A DNA stretch of 64,000 nt from Pseudoscleropodium purum (lineage: Eukaryota; Streptophyta; Bryopsida; Hypnales; Brachytheciaceae). Shown here piece after piece: positions 22,545-33,299 of this stretch (position 1 is its first letter; the number at the start of each line of letters is the position of its first letter). The stretch spans positions 19,034,001 to 19,098,000 of the forward strand of contig OZ017803.1 in NCBI GenBank assembly GCA_963969395.1, in the 5' to 3' direction. The position numbers and the translations under genes were made by a program. Under the pieces are notes generated by a model. That model made no database searches. It was given only the letters and a program-made list of their open reading frames with translations, and had not been told where the DNA came from.

Positions 22545-22730
22545 GGGTTGTGAGTTCCAAAAGGTTCCAAAATTGTGGGAACTTGGCCTAGCAATTGTAT
22601 GACGTGGCATAGCTATTGCCACGTCACATAATAATATTTATAATATTTTTTATTTTTACTTTTATTTTTACTTATTTAAAAATTTTGACAGTTCATAGCA
22701 TAGGGAATAGGCCTAAAACGACCCTCCCCT
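22545..22730 (+). repeat. Dispersed repeat with TGACGTGGCA...TGCCACGTCA core, copy 1
   Basis: The copy reads GTGAGTTCC, GGGAACTTGG, then ATGACGTGGCA-N7-TGCCACGTCA, then a T-rich tract ending TTTTGACAGT. The same order occurs in reverse orientation at 45765-46010. The inverted TGACGTGGCA core is itself a short hairpin. Confidence 0.55.
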
Positions 22731-25470
22731 TGTTGAAATCCCTTTTGATAAATCAATGTTGTCTTCAAACATGGTCTACTAGAATTCTTCATTCAAGTTG
22801 GAATCTTCCATTAATGCATTGAATGATTGTAGTAGCTAAAGACACCATTATTCTATTATGCTTGATTTCTTACCAATGCGTCAATAGTCCCACGATGTTG
22901 CTAATTATGTTCATTGGTTTAGGATATGTAGTACCATCTTATAATTGAGGTCCTTGGGGTGGTTTTTGAAGCTGCAAAAGAAAGCCTAAGTGAATTCACA
23001 TGGAATACATTGTTACAACGTCTAGTTACCAATCTGGGATTAAAAATGCTCTTAGATTTTTATACTTTAGAAATTTTAAGTTTTGGTAGGCCAACAACCA
23101 AATTTGGATTTTAAAATTATATATAGGCATCATGAAGCTTGTACAAATGATCAATCAATGGTGAAGTTTATCCTCTTCAAGGCAAAATGCAACTTCAAAG
23201 CTACTGTATGTAAATTCTAACAAATTTTCCAATGCAAAAACCATACATTCAAATTGTTATTCAAAATGCAAAACTTAGCTTGATAAATGTATATCTTAGA
23301 GATTCAATGAAAACCAAGCCTCTTGGGCCAAGTCTAACGTTAAAGGTTAAAGATCATTTTTTCCTTTCAATTTTGTTTATTTTGACAATTTTTGTCAAGA
23401 ATAAGTTTACAATGCTCATGAAAACAAGATTTGAAGCCAATGTAAATAATAAAATCAAGATTTGGAGAATGTTACTTAAAGATAATCTTGAGATTTTCCT
23501 TATGTAAGATACATATCTTCCGAAAATAAGTACAAATGTAGACTTAGGTGCAAGCCCCTGTGACATTGCCAAGATGGATGTTCCTCTCATATAGACTTCA
23601 ATATATATTAACCCCTAATGCATTGGCCAAGGAATTTTTTCAAAATAAATCTTTAGAAATTGCCATTTTTTAATGCGTTGCCCAAATTAAAAATAATATT
23701 TTTTTGAATTGCAATCATACAAAAGTGTAGTAGACTACTATGACAATGTATTAGAAAAAATTTAGCCCATTTGACTAGGCACGTGGATTAAAAGATTATA
23801 ACATTTGAAATGTAAAAGAACTTTTTTTCATTCTTGTGAATGGGGTTAGGAGACTTTGAACCTTCATGAAGTGAAATTTTTTCTTGTAATGAATTTGTGT
23901 TTCTCTACCATTGACTTATAAATATTATTAGGTAAAGTCATGCAAAATTTTAGAAGCAAATACAGAGACTACCTCGGTGTTTTTTTAGGTGGCAAAAAAA
24001 TGCCAAAAGGCAAAATTTTTTTCCCACCTATCCATTTAGGGCAAAAAATTGTTGATGTGGTGTCCAGCTGACTGCCCAAAATTCACCAATGCTCATCAAG
24101 AAAGTGCCATCATGTCACTAGTGCCTCAAACGGTGCCCAATTTCCACTATGGGAGTTATGATCGCCAAAGCAACTCCCATCTAGCCATTCTTCTGGGATT
24201 ATGGCACCGCATGTCAACCTATGTTTAAATAAGGAGTTCCCTTGTTCACTTGAAGTTGGTGCCAACACTTCATCAGATCTACACTTGGCCACTTGCATAT
24301 TGCCAGTTTGGTTTAGAACATCATAAGAGTGTGAGCGTTCTAGCAAACCAATTTTATATTCTTGCAACCTTAGAAAATCATGACTTTATTGAGGTTGGAC
24401 ACAATCATGGTCAATAGTGGAGGCTTATAGCCGTTGGAGACTTGGAGGCATTTGGTCACTGTTGTAGGGTACAATGTACACAACAAGAATTGGCGTTCAA
24501 TCTTTAGGTGGATCTTGCATTTGTTGGTCTACAATTCTATACTATATATTGTGCATTGGCTTATAACTCAATTCCTGTGAATATTGTTCTGCTACTTATG
24601 TGTATGAATCACTCTAAATTGTTGTTGTTGTGCATTTGGCCTTCAGATTGAACTCGTGAGGTATCATGTACAAGTGTTGTTTGTCTCGGGTGTGTGGTAG
24701 CCACTTAGCGTCTGGTACTCCGAAGGCATCCCATAAACCATGGGCATCTCATATCCTCTCACGCTGTGCTCGAATTCCTCATGCTTTGAATTACTCAATC
24801 TTGTGTACATGTTGTTGTCGCAATTGTTGTCCCAACTGCTATTGTTGTTAATGTTGTTGTTTAGGTTTGTGGGTGGCTGTTGCAGCCGTGGTGGTGCTCT
24901 ATTGTTGGGCCGCACTAGCATTGTGGCTTCGGATTTGAACAAGTAGCCCAAGGAACTGGCACTTGCGCTACTGCTCGTCCCTCATCGACCATCCATCATC
25001 TCTCAGTCTCAACTTTATTAATTTCTCTTATAATTTTGGCACTAGATCAATCCTTCAAAAATTGCAAATAATTGATTGTGGAAATTGGGTGCATCAATAG
25101 AATTGCAATAGTCGCGGAATTACCAGAGATTGGCACATAGTGGCAAGGGGAATGCAAATGTGACGTGAGATTGCAAAAGTGGCTTGAGAATGTTCTCCTA
25201 GTGTACTAAGTAGAGGAGAATTAGGCCAGAGATGCCTGTTTAAATTTTGCATGTTGTTGTCCACATCGCTGGTAATCCATCTCTATGTATTTCAATTGCG
25301 ATCGGTTTGTGTTTTTTTTCTTATCGCTTACTTTCAATTGTTGTCGTTGTATGTTGCACTTTTTGTCAATGTTGATTTTGGTGAATTGCAATCATAGCTT
25401 GCGTTCAGGTTCTTGTTTTGTCTTGAAGGTTCTACATTTAGTGTAGGTTGCTTGTGTTCTCGATTACTAC
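22730..25470. other. AT-rich intergenic DNA
   Basis: No convincing gene. Two minus-strand open stretches stand out weakly. 24951-24664 is Asn-rich (TNLNNNINNNSSWDNN). 24367-24110 (MQEYKIGLLERSHSYDVLNQ) is mixed in composition. They could be exons of a decayed gene, but no splice pair or homology supports this. A TGATGTGG/CCAGCTGAC segment near 24050 vaguely recalls the TGACGTGGCA repeats. Confidence 0.3.
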
Positions 25471-25473
25471 TCC

Positions 25474-28400
25474 TTGTATTTGGAAAGATATTTCTTGGTA
25501 TGTTTTTACACAGGTTCTTTGAGGTTGCCTAATATAGGTTCTTCTTCATTGTTGGGAATGTTTGAAGATGACTCTAGCTCAAATCTAGGGATGTCTGCAT
25601 TTGATTCAATGGTGCCATGTAGCATTCAATTAAGTGTCGAAAGTAGAGGAAACTCCGTCTGCAATGTGCCTTACAAGCAAACGACCACTACACTGAAGAA
25701 ACGAAGAAGGTCAAATCTTGTTGTCATTCTTGTGGAACTTGGAGATAACATGGTTTCCAGAAGAATTCCAATTCCGATGACATTGTACAAGTGATCTTCC
25801 TATCGTCAGGGGCATCCACAACAAGTGGAGAAAATATGATGTTTGCATCGACAAAGAACAAGGGAAAGGGGGTCTTGTTGGAGTGTGAGGATTTTGACGA
25901 CGAAGAGGATGAAGATTGCATTATTGGTGAGCTTGTGAAGAAGAAAAGCAAAAAATTGTATGAAGCTAGTCGAAAATTCTAGGACACTTGGGTTGCTAAG
26001 CTCCCTTGGGTAAAATTACATAGAGGAAGTGATGGGCTCTATGAATTTGTGAAGTGCTTGGTATGCTCGACCGTAGAGGGCAAAGCCAAAATTCTCGATC
26101 CTAAGTGGGACATGCTGAAGAAACATAGAGGGAAGTGGAAGGCCACCTATAATATGTCAAATGGGATCAAAAAAGATCAATGGTACATTGCGAAAAATTG
26201 CAAGCATTTACATAATGAATGCATCTACGTAGCTAGAAGCCAAACCACAGTATTGGAACAAATGATCGTGCTTAAGGAGGAATGGTCAAGGAAGCAGATC
26301 CAATTTGCTACGATATTACACTTGCTACACGAAGGCCGCCCTATGTTGGAGTACACAGCCCTACATCCATTGCTGAGCTTTCTTGGTGTACCGAAATTAC
26401 CAAAGAAACATTGGTCAAATGGCACAAATTGGGAATTGGCTGAGTGTTTGTACAAATAGGTGCAAGCTAAGACTAGAGCAACTATGAAGTCCATAAGATT
26501 TTCCTCCATTACATATGATGAAGTGTCCACTCTAGACACTTAAAGTTGGATCTCTATATATGGATACGTATGCCAAGATTGGCAACGGAAGTTGATGCTA
26601 CTATCTTTTGAGCGGGTTGTCAACAGAGGTGGATTGGATAGCATGGCTAAGGTCATCGTCAATGCTGTGAAAGAGAATGGTGGCATCGAGACTTTAGAAC
26701 TCAGAACACACTTAGCTTCATTTGGTGTCGGTAAGTGTGTCATTTTCTAGGAGGTGCTATACATGCTTTCATTCTCATATTTTGTTGTAGTTTTACTCTC
26801 TTTATATTGTGTAGGGTTCACTTGCAGTTTAAGTTCATGTTTGCTCTATTTATACTTATAGTACATGGTAATCAATTCTTATTTGATGAAGTAGGGCGAT
26901 TCAAGACCCTCTACTTATTTACAATTCATTCTCCTAGGACGTTCTTTCATATGCGTACAAATGGAGCTAATACATTCCAAAGAAAGAAGATAGGAGTTGT
27001 GCAACAACTCAAATTGCACTAGGCTCCTCGAGTGATAGGCATGCACTACATGGTAAGTCTTCATCCTGCATGTCCAAATGTGAATTTCAGTTATGTTCAT
27101 TGTGTATATGAAATTTGGAGTGCATATTCAATCTCCACATTGTATGCTATTGACTTTGTGGTGTAGCAACTATTCCTAGTTGTTTGTTCCAAATTCTTAA
27201 GTAGGTTCGGTGAAAGTTTGATACTTTTATTTTCCAAATCCATCGGACAAACCTCGCTCTTGAATCGTTCAACGCTCTCCCTATAGTGTTATGGATTGAA
27301 GGCATGTTGTAGTCTCTACATGCATTTTTTGCATACTCACCAAAATACCACTTGGAGTTCTAGAAATTAGTAGAAGTCATGCATTCAAAAGGACTAAAGA
27401 TTTTGAAAAACGTTAAAACACTTTGGATTAACATGTTATCACCATCTGTTAGAGTGATGAACAAGTATAAGATTCTTTTGGTGAAGATGGCAATCAATTC
27501 CATGCCCTTTGCTCCTAATACAAATAGTAAGTCAAGTAAGAAGGACAAGCTTCTTATGAAGCTTTCTAGCCACAACTTGTCCTTTTTGCAAGATTTTCAA
27601 GTTCTTCTAACACTATCAGCACTCCTTCCTTTGTTTCGATCAGTCCACAACTTAATCAAATTCGCCCAAAGTAGAGAAGTCTTCATTTGTGACTATGTCG
27701 TAGTGATTCAAATTTGCATCTTAGAGCTCCAGGTATTTTATTGTGATGAATCTTCTGCATTTACACACGATGCATTTTGGGACTTCAAGGCTCTAGTTCA
27801 AGTTTGGCATGATGTCATTTCTTTGGCCTAGGTCCGTAGCGCATTGGACCTGAATGAAGACGGCCAAGAATTTTTGCGGTTTACTTTAAGAGGCAATAAT
27901 ATCCAAGCTCTATATTCTGAACTGGGGCTTGAAATCTCAACCCCAATCAATTGAGAGCTACATGGATGCATCTGTGACTTAACTAAAGCATCATGTAAAG
28001 GTAAGGTACTTAGTTTATATGTTGCGTTTAGGGTGAAGAAATACTTTTGTTTAGGGTTTAGGTTCAAGAGTGAGTTCTTCACATTTACGGCAGTGTGGAT
28101 GTAACTATGTTGTTGTTTTGTTGTGACAAATACAACAGAGGGTTTGATTAATTAAATCACAACGTAATTTCCTTTATCAAGCTTCATGGATGCTTTTGGA
28201 ATTGTATATCTTGAGTATTGGAGGATACCAAAGGCAGATCAAAACTTTCAACGGCATATTGTGATAATCAAGGAGTACTACTATTATTTGAAAGAATTTC
28301 TAAAGAGGAAGCCGAAGAAAGGTGAGGACGTAGAAGCTGAGGAGGAGGTTCACGGCATGAAGATGGTTGAACCTATCTTATGTGTTGCAAATTTAGAAGA

Positions 28401-28620
28401 GCAGACAATGATATTTCAAATCACTATGAAGTTCAACTTTGAAGGCGCCATGACAGAAGATCTACTCTTGAACCCGCTGACTCATCTTTGGTGTCGCTTA
28501 GAAGCGTTTGGCCTACTATAACATAAGCTCTTCAAATACTTGAAGGTTGAACTCGCTATAGTAGTAATTTTGAGGAGCGTAGGAGATGAATGTACCTTCA
28601 ACATGTTGTTGTACTGCAAA
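25474..28620 (+). pseudogene. hAT-superfamily transposase (TTF/BED-finger type), degenerate
   Basis: Landmarks in plus-strand order: an acidic N-terminus (ECEDFDDEEDEDCIIGELVK, 25.9 kb); after a stop, WVAKLPWVKLHRGSDGLYEF then VKCLVCSTVEGKAKI with a C-x2-C...H finger; LHLLHEGRPMLEY and PKKHWSNGTNWELAE (26.3-26.45 kb); SWISIYGYVCQDWQRKLMLL (26.55 kb); QRKKIGVVQQLKL and GMHYM (26.98-27.05 kb); HRTNLALESFN (27.24 kb); SLIKFAQ-like VHNLIKFAQSREVFICDYVV (27.65 kb); MDAFGIVYLEYWRI (28.19 kb); and LKVELAIVVILRSVGDECTF, the hAT dimerisation domain (28.55 kb). Stops and frameshifts occur throughout. No hAT termini were identified. It ends directly upstream of cassette copy B. Confidence 0.85.
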
Positions 28621-28826
28621 TGTTAACATTATGTAGAATATGCATATTCACATGTTTTAAATAGGTTTGAATATTTGTAACATTATAAAAAAGATGACAT
28701 CATTTGAGATGATTTCAAGGTGACACCTTGTCTCTACTATCATAAACAACTATATAAAGAAAAATTCACTTGAAAGCTTTATCTCATTTGATATTTTTCT
28801 TCTTTGTTTTTTATATAAATTATGTT

Positions 28827-29330
28827 ATGTCGAATGGAAGGATTTTTTCTGAGTCTCAAAATACAAAATCTCAACATGAGCGTGAATTTGAATTTTCTTT
28901 ATCGCAACTGTTGAATCAATCGCAATTGTTGGATTAGCCGCAACTGTTGAATTAACTCCAACTGTTGGATCAACCACAACTGCCACTAAGTCTTTCATTA
29001 CTACATAGACGATTAGAAGGTTAAGTTGGGCCATCTCAACCACTGAAACAACCTCATGTAAAGAAACGATGGCATGGTCATCTTTAATGTGACACTTGGA
29101 CATTGGTAATTTTGTTACAGATTTGATGTGTTGAGCTTGACAATCATGAAGTTACATTTAAAAGATGTTTTAAAGGTTTGAACAATGAACAATATTATTG
29201 CATGGTGAGGCCTATTAAAGGGAGTCATGGTCATCAATGATAGTTAAAAGGGCCAGTCAATCCTTTAATTAAGGTGAATTATACCAATTATGTGGCTGCT
29301 ATCGTCAAACGCATCCTCAAATTCTTGTAG
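28827..29330 (+). pseudogene. Second copy of the uncharacterised 152-aa protein, interrupted by stops
   Basis: The frame from ATG 28827 to TAG 29330 is 168 codons. It aligns with the ORF at 17693-18151 from end to end in a single frame: MSNGRIFSESQ, then FEFSLSQLLNQ, then KKRWHGHL, LVILLQI, EQYYCMVRPIKGSHGHQ, and VNPLIKVNYTNYVAAIVKR, then ILKFL. It has about seven internal stops but no frameshift; all length differences are multiples of three. An 18-bp repeat (28905-28976, four units of the type CAACTGTTGRAT...) has expanded the QLL segment that occurs once in the intact copy. This pattern means the reading frame was conserved before decay. Confidence 0.75.
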
Positions 29331-29599
29331 ATAGAGAGATATTTTGATTGGAACTTTAGTTTTTTAACTCTATTAGATATATATTGAATTTTTCATTTTT
29401 CATTCTATAGTTGGAGTGATTTCCTACAATAATTTTGTATTTATGAAATAGTATGAAGGAAATATTCAAATAGTTTACTTTCTAAGTGAACTTGAAGTAA
29501 ATTTCTTTCAAAGATAAAGATAAAGAGATAATTGTGAGTCAAATAAGTATTCAATTATTGATGTGGTAGCTTTGAGAGTGAGTTAGGGACTAATCCCGC

Positions 29600-30250
29600 T
29601 TGTTTGTGTAGTTAGAATGGAAATAAGATGGAAAAAAAGTAGACACTATTTATCTTCTCTTTTGTTGTGAGTTTAGGAAAAACTTGAATGTTTGGAGGCC
29701 CGTTGTGTTGTGAGTTTGAAGAAGTTTGATATGAAATTTGCAAGAGTTGTGTATCATAGTGTACATTTTTTAAATTGATCTCATTTGCTTGATTTGAAGT
29801 TGTGAACTAAAAGTTGTGCTTATTTGAGTGGAAGAAGGTTAGTTGCTTTTAAAATTAAAAGGCAAAAATTTTAACTAGCCATAAAAAACGAATAGGTTCT
29901 TGATTTGCAATGAGATTTAAAGGGAGTTTAGAAAATTGTATTAGCTTTTTATAAAAATATCACTCATTTTATTTGGAGTTTGTATGAAAGAGTTGTGAGT
30001 ATTGAAATATAGGAAGGTCTGTTGCCCTTCTTTTCTCAAGGCCAAAATTTTGAATGGTCATAGAAATAGAACAGAGTTTTAGAATTACTTGAAGTTTGGA
30101 AGAGAAATAGAAGTTTGTGTTAAATTTTCAAAAAGCTATCATTTACGTCATTTAAAATTGTGAAACAATGGTGGCACTCATTCAAAGTTCACTTTAAGAA
30201 TTGAAGGTTGAAGTTGGAAATTGAAAGAAGTTTTGAAAACTTGTGTGTGT
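29600..30250 (+). repeat. Diverged 3' repeat array of cassette copy B
   Basis: Segments such as GGAGTTTGTATGAAAGAGTTGT, GGAAGGTCTGTTGCCCTTC and TTGTATTAGCTTT recur loosely and match the reverse complement of the 16.69-17.18 kb array. Period and copy number are hard to define by eye because of decay. Confidence 0.5.
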
Positions 30251-30639
30251 GTGGCTTGTGGCTTTGTAAAATTTATTGTTGCGGGCGGCTTAAGTTACAC
30301 CAACACTAGCCTCATTTTGCGTCGTGGGTGACAAAGTGGAGTTAATTGCCCATATAGTTGAGATTAGGTGACAAAATGGGGTTAGTGGCTCATATGGTGA
30401 AGACTTGCTTATTCTTATAGTGAAGCTTGGTTCTTAAAGTTGGTCACTAGGAGTTTGAAAGTTTAGAAGTTAATTTTTGGAACGGTTCAACTCGTTGTTT
30501 GGCCATTTTGTTTTACTTATCTGAAGACGTGGGATCTTATCACACATTTTAAACCATACATCCATTTAGAGCCAGCCAATACATGATAGGTCAACGGGTA
30601 GCAATTCGACGACGATTTAGAAGATTTGACGTTCAAGTT

Positions 30640-33240
30640 TAAAATAGGATGAATCTGCGAGCAACAAGTTTTCCATTTTTTATCATTTTACGACTTCCTT
30701 CATTCTCAAGTCATTTCTGATCGCAGTCAAAATCTTTGTGATTTTCCGAGACAAACATTCTTAATATAACAACGCTCTCATTTATAAAGAACAAATTGAA
30801 GAACCAGTTAAACGTGCACTTACCCTTGGCAGTCGCTATATACGTACAAGAGTTTTACACATTGATGGACTTCTTTTACAATGTTGCCTATGATGATTGA
30901 AAAAAGAAGGTTCACAAAAGGACTGAAAATTACTAATATATATTCTTATATGAGCAGCAAGTTGAAAAGAAGCAACAGACTTATTTTAATGTGTACTTAT
31001 ACATGTGCATGAGTCAATGATGAAACGAGGGCTGTAGGGTTAGCGACTACAAACCTTACAATTCTAAAACCAAATCCCCTTCCCTTCCCAACAAATAGAA
31101 TGTATTTTGTTGAACTACAGTTGTAGTTTGTTTGCTTATGTTATGAGTTATCGTTTGCATGTTATGTTGCTTACTTTATGCTTTATTGCTTAAGTTGTTA
31201 CTTGCTATATTTGAGCTTATTGCTTCTTTGTGTAGTTAATAATAATGCTTTCTTTGTGCTTATTGAGCGTGCTTAATTCTAAGTGTGGTTTAACTTAATA
31301 CTACAATGCTTAATAATTTATACAAATATATGTGTGTTTACTAAATGACTAGTTGAAATATGTTATATTTGTATTTACTATGATGTGCACATTCTATTCT
31401 GGATTTCAACTTAGAGTTTGTACTTAGTAATTAGGTGTGTGATAATATTTAGTTGACACTCTACTTACGATAATGTGTGGGCACTTCTCCTACTCTTCAG
31501 TATGCTCAAGCTTCAAGTCATTTCATTTGTGTCATCATAAATTGATTGTTGGGAAGGGAGATGGACTTAAGCTCTGAGACAATGCCAAACTCTACAAGCC
31601 TACACTATTGTTATAGTGGTGTTGCAAGCACCAGAAGCTTCAAATTTCAGTTAATAGCCTATCTAGCATCTTTTCCTGCACCTAGGGAGCTAGTAATTTG
31701 TGTAGAGTTTGTTTACAAACTATTTGTATTGCTAGTTGTTGGCAAAAAAAATAAAGGAGGATGCCAAAATTTTGCATTTTATATTCCCCTACAACCATTC
31801 TACTTCACTCCCAAAGACCCTCAAAAAAGCCAAAGTTTACATGATGCGTTTCTACTTTCTACCACCCCATCTCCATTTCTAAAAATGTAGGATTTACACT
31901 AGTCTACCTTATCCTAAATCATCTTACAATATAAATAGGTTAAATGAACTAGTAATATACTAGTAATTTTTTGATGATTTTTAGTACATTGAGGAAAATT
32001 TTAATTGAGTATCCAACTTAAAAAGTTAGAGACAAATATTTGGAATATATTGGAAAATTTAAAAACTTTAACTTCATACATTGTAAGATAATTAGGCTTT
32101 GAAGTTAGAGAAAAATGTTATTTTCATCATAACCTCCTTAACATAACCAGTAAGGTTTGACTCCTCTTAGAATATGATTTGAGAACTAATTTAAAAAAAT
32201 TTATGACAAATTTTTCCAAGTTACAAACATGCCAAATTTCAAAAGTTGGTTAAGGTTCTAGCAAATGATGCTCAGAAGATGTATGAATTGCCCAAATTTT
32301 TCCAAATAATATAATTTTTTATTTAGGCCTCCAATTGGAATTTTCTTGAAACTCCCATGAAGGAAGTGAATGTTTCTATTTTGTATCAAAATTTTGAGAA
32401 CATTATTAAAAATGGCTTCATGTAACCATATCCAAGTTTTCACCTGTCTTGTTGAATGACATTTGGTCCTTAACTCCTTAACGCCTCAATCCTTTTTCGA
32501 TTTTTTGCACATTTGGGCTTATATCTTTTTAGAGAAATATCAATTACTGCAATTTCATGAATTTGGTCATTAAGGAAGGTTGGCTTTTCAAGATTTAAGT
32601 ATTACATTGGATGAATGAAAAGTTTGTTGGACTACACAACTCCTGGAAGCACTTTGTTCATCGTCTAGAATATGGACGTCGACATGCTTCAGGGTTTAGA
32701 GTGATCATGAAATCTTTAAAATTCTTTGAAGGAATGCAATGCTATTGTAAGATGTAGTAGGGATAGTATTGAGGATTATTTGCATACATTGATAGGCCAC
32801 ATATATACTTTAGAAAAGTCACTTAATGTTTGTGGCTAGAAATCTTTCATAGGTCTACTTCAAGGATATTTGTGGATTAGAGAATCACATTATATCTCAA
32901 AACAAAAAATAAAATATTTTGCAAAATCTATAATATCTTAAAATGGTTGGAAATTTTCATACTAGTATATCATTTCCATTTTGGAGATGAATGTAAATAC
33001 AATTACATGAAAAACAAAATTTTCATCCATAATTCTACATATATTCATGGACACAAATAGCTTGACAACTCCAGTTATAATTGCAAGTTACACAACTCTA
33101 AATTTTTTGAAAAAAACAAAAAAGCAAAAGTCCTTCCCAGGACTGACCGACAAATCTTCGAAAAAGTAAAAGCTTCCGCTCCCAACTTCTGGGTCCTTTT
33201 TACACCACAATTTGTTGTTTACTGAACCCCTTAAACTTCC
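30640..33240. other. AT-rich intergenic DNA upstream of MRE11
   Basis: No supported gene. The plus-strand open stretch 31546-31890 has no recognisable domain and no upstream promoter signature, and I treat it as chance. Confidence 0.5.
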
Positions 33241-33247
33241 CTCGGCT

Positions 33248-33288
33248 TCGTCGTCGTCGTCGTCGTTGTCGTTGTCGTTGTCATCGTT
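33248..33288 (+). repeat. TCG/TTG trinucleotide repeat in the presumed MRE11 5' leader
   Basis: TCGTCGTCGTCGTCG is followed by TTGTCG repeats, about 10-50 bp before the candidate start codon at 33300. It may be in the 5' UTR and length-variable between individuals. Confidence 0.6.
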
Positions 33289-33299
33289 TCTTCTTCGGC

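Larger units (their letters stand above)
28660..30640 (+). other. Gene cassette copy B (decayed)
   Basis: Same order as copy A: TTCAAGGTGACACC (28714-28727), TATATAAAG (28751-28759), ORF remnant 28827-29330, AT-rich spacer, diverged repeats (29.75-30.2 kb) with TTGTATTAGCTTT and GGTCTGTTGCCCTTCTTTTCT, and a tail with GTTGCGGGC, GTGACAAAGTGG and TTTAGAGCCA. Copy B is more diverged and lies right behind a dead hAT transposase gene on the same strand. Confidence 0.7.

Noticed and set aside
24664..24951. Asn-rich minus-strand gene
   Set aside because: The Asn run comes from a (GTT)n tract; no ATG at the natural 5' end, no splice support and no homologous domain.
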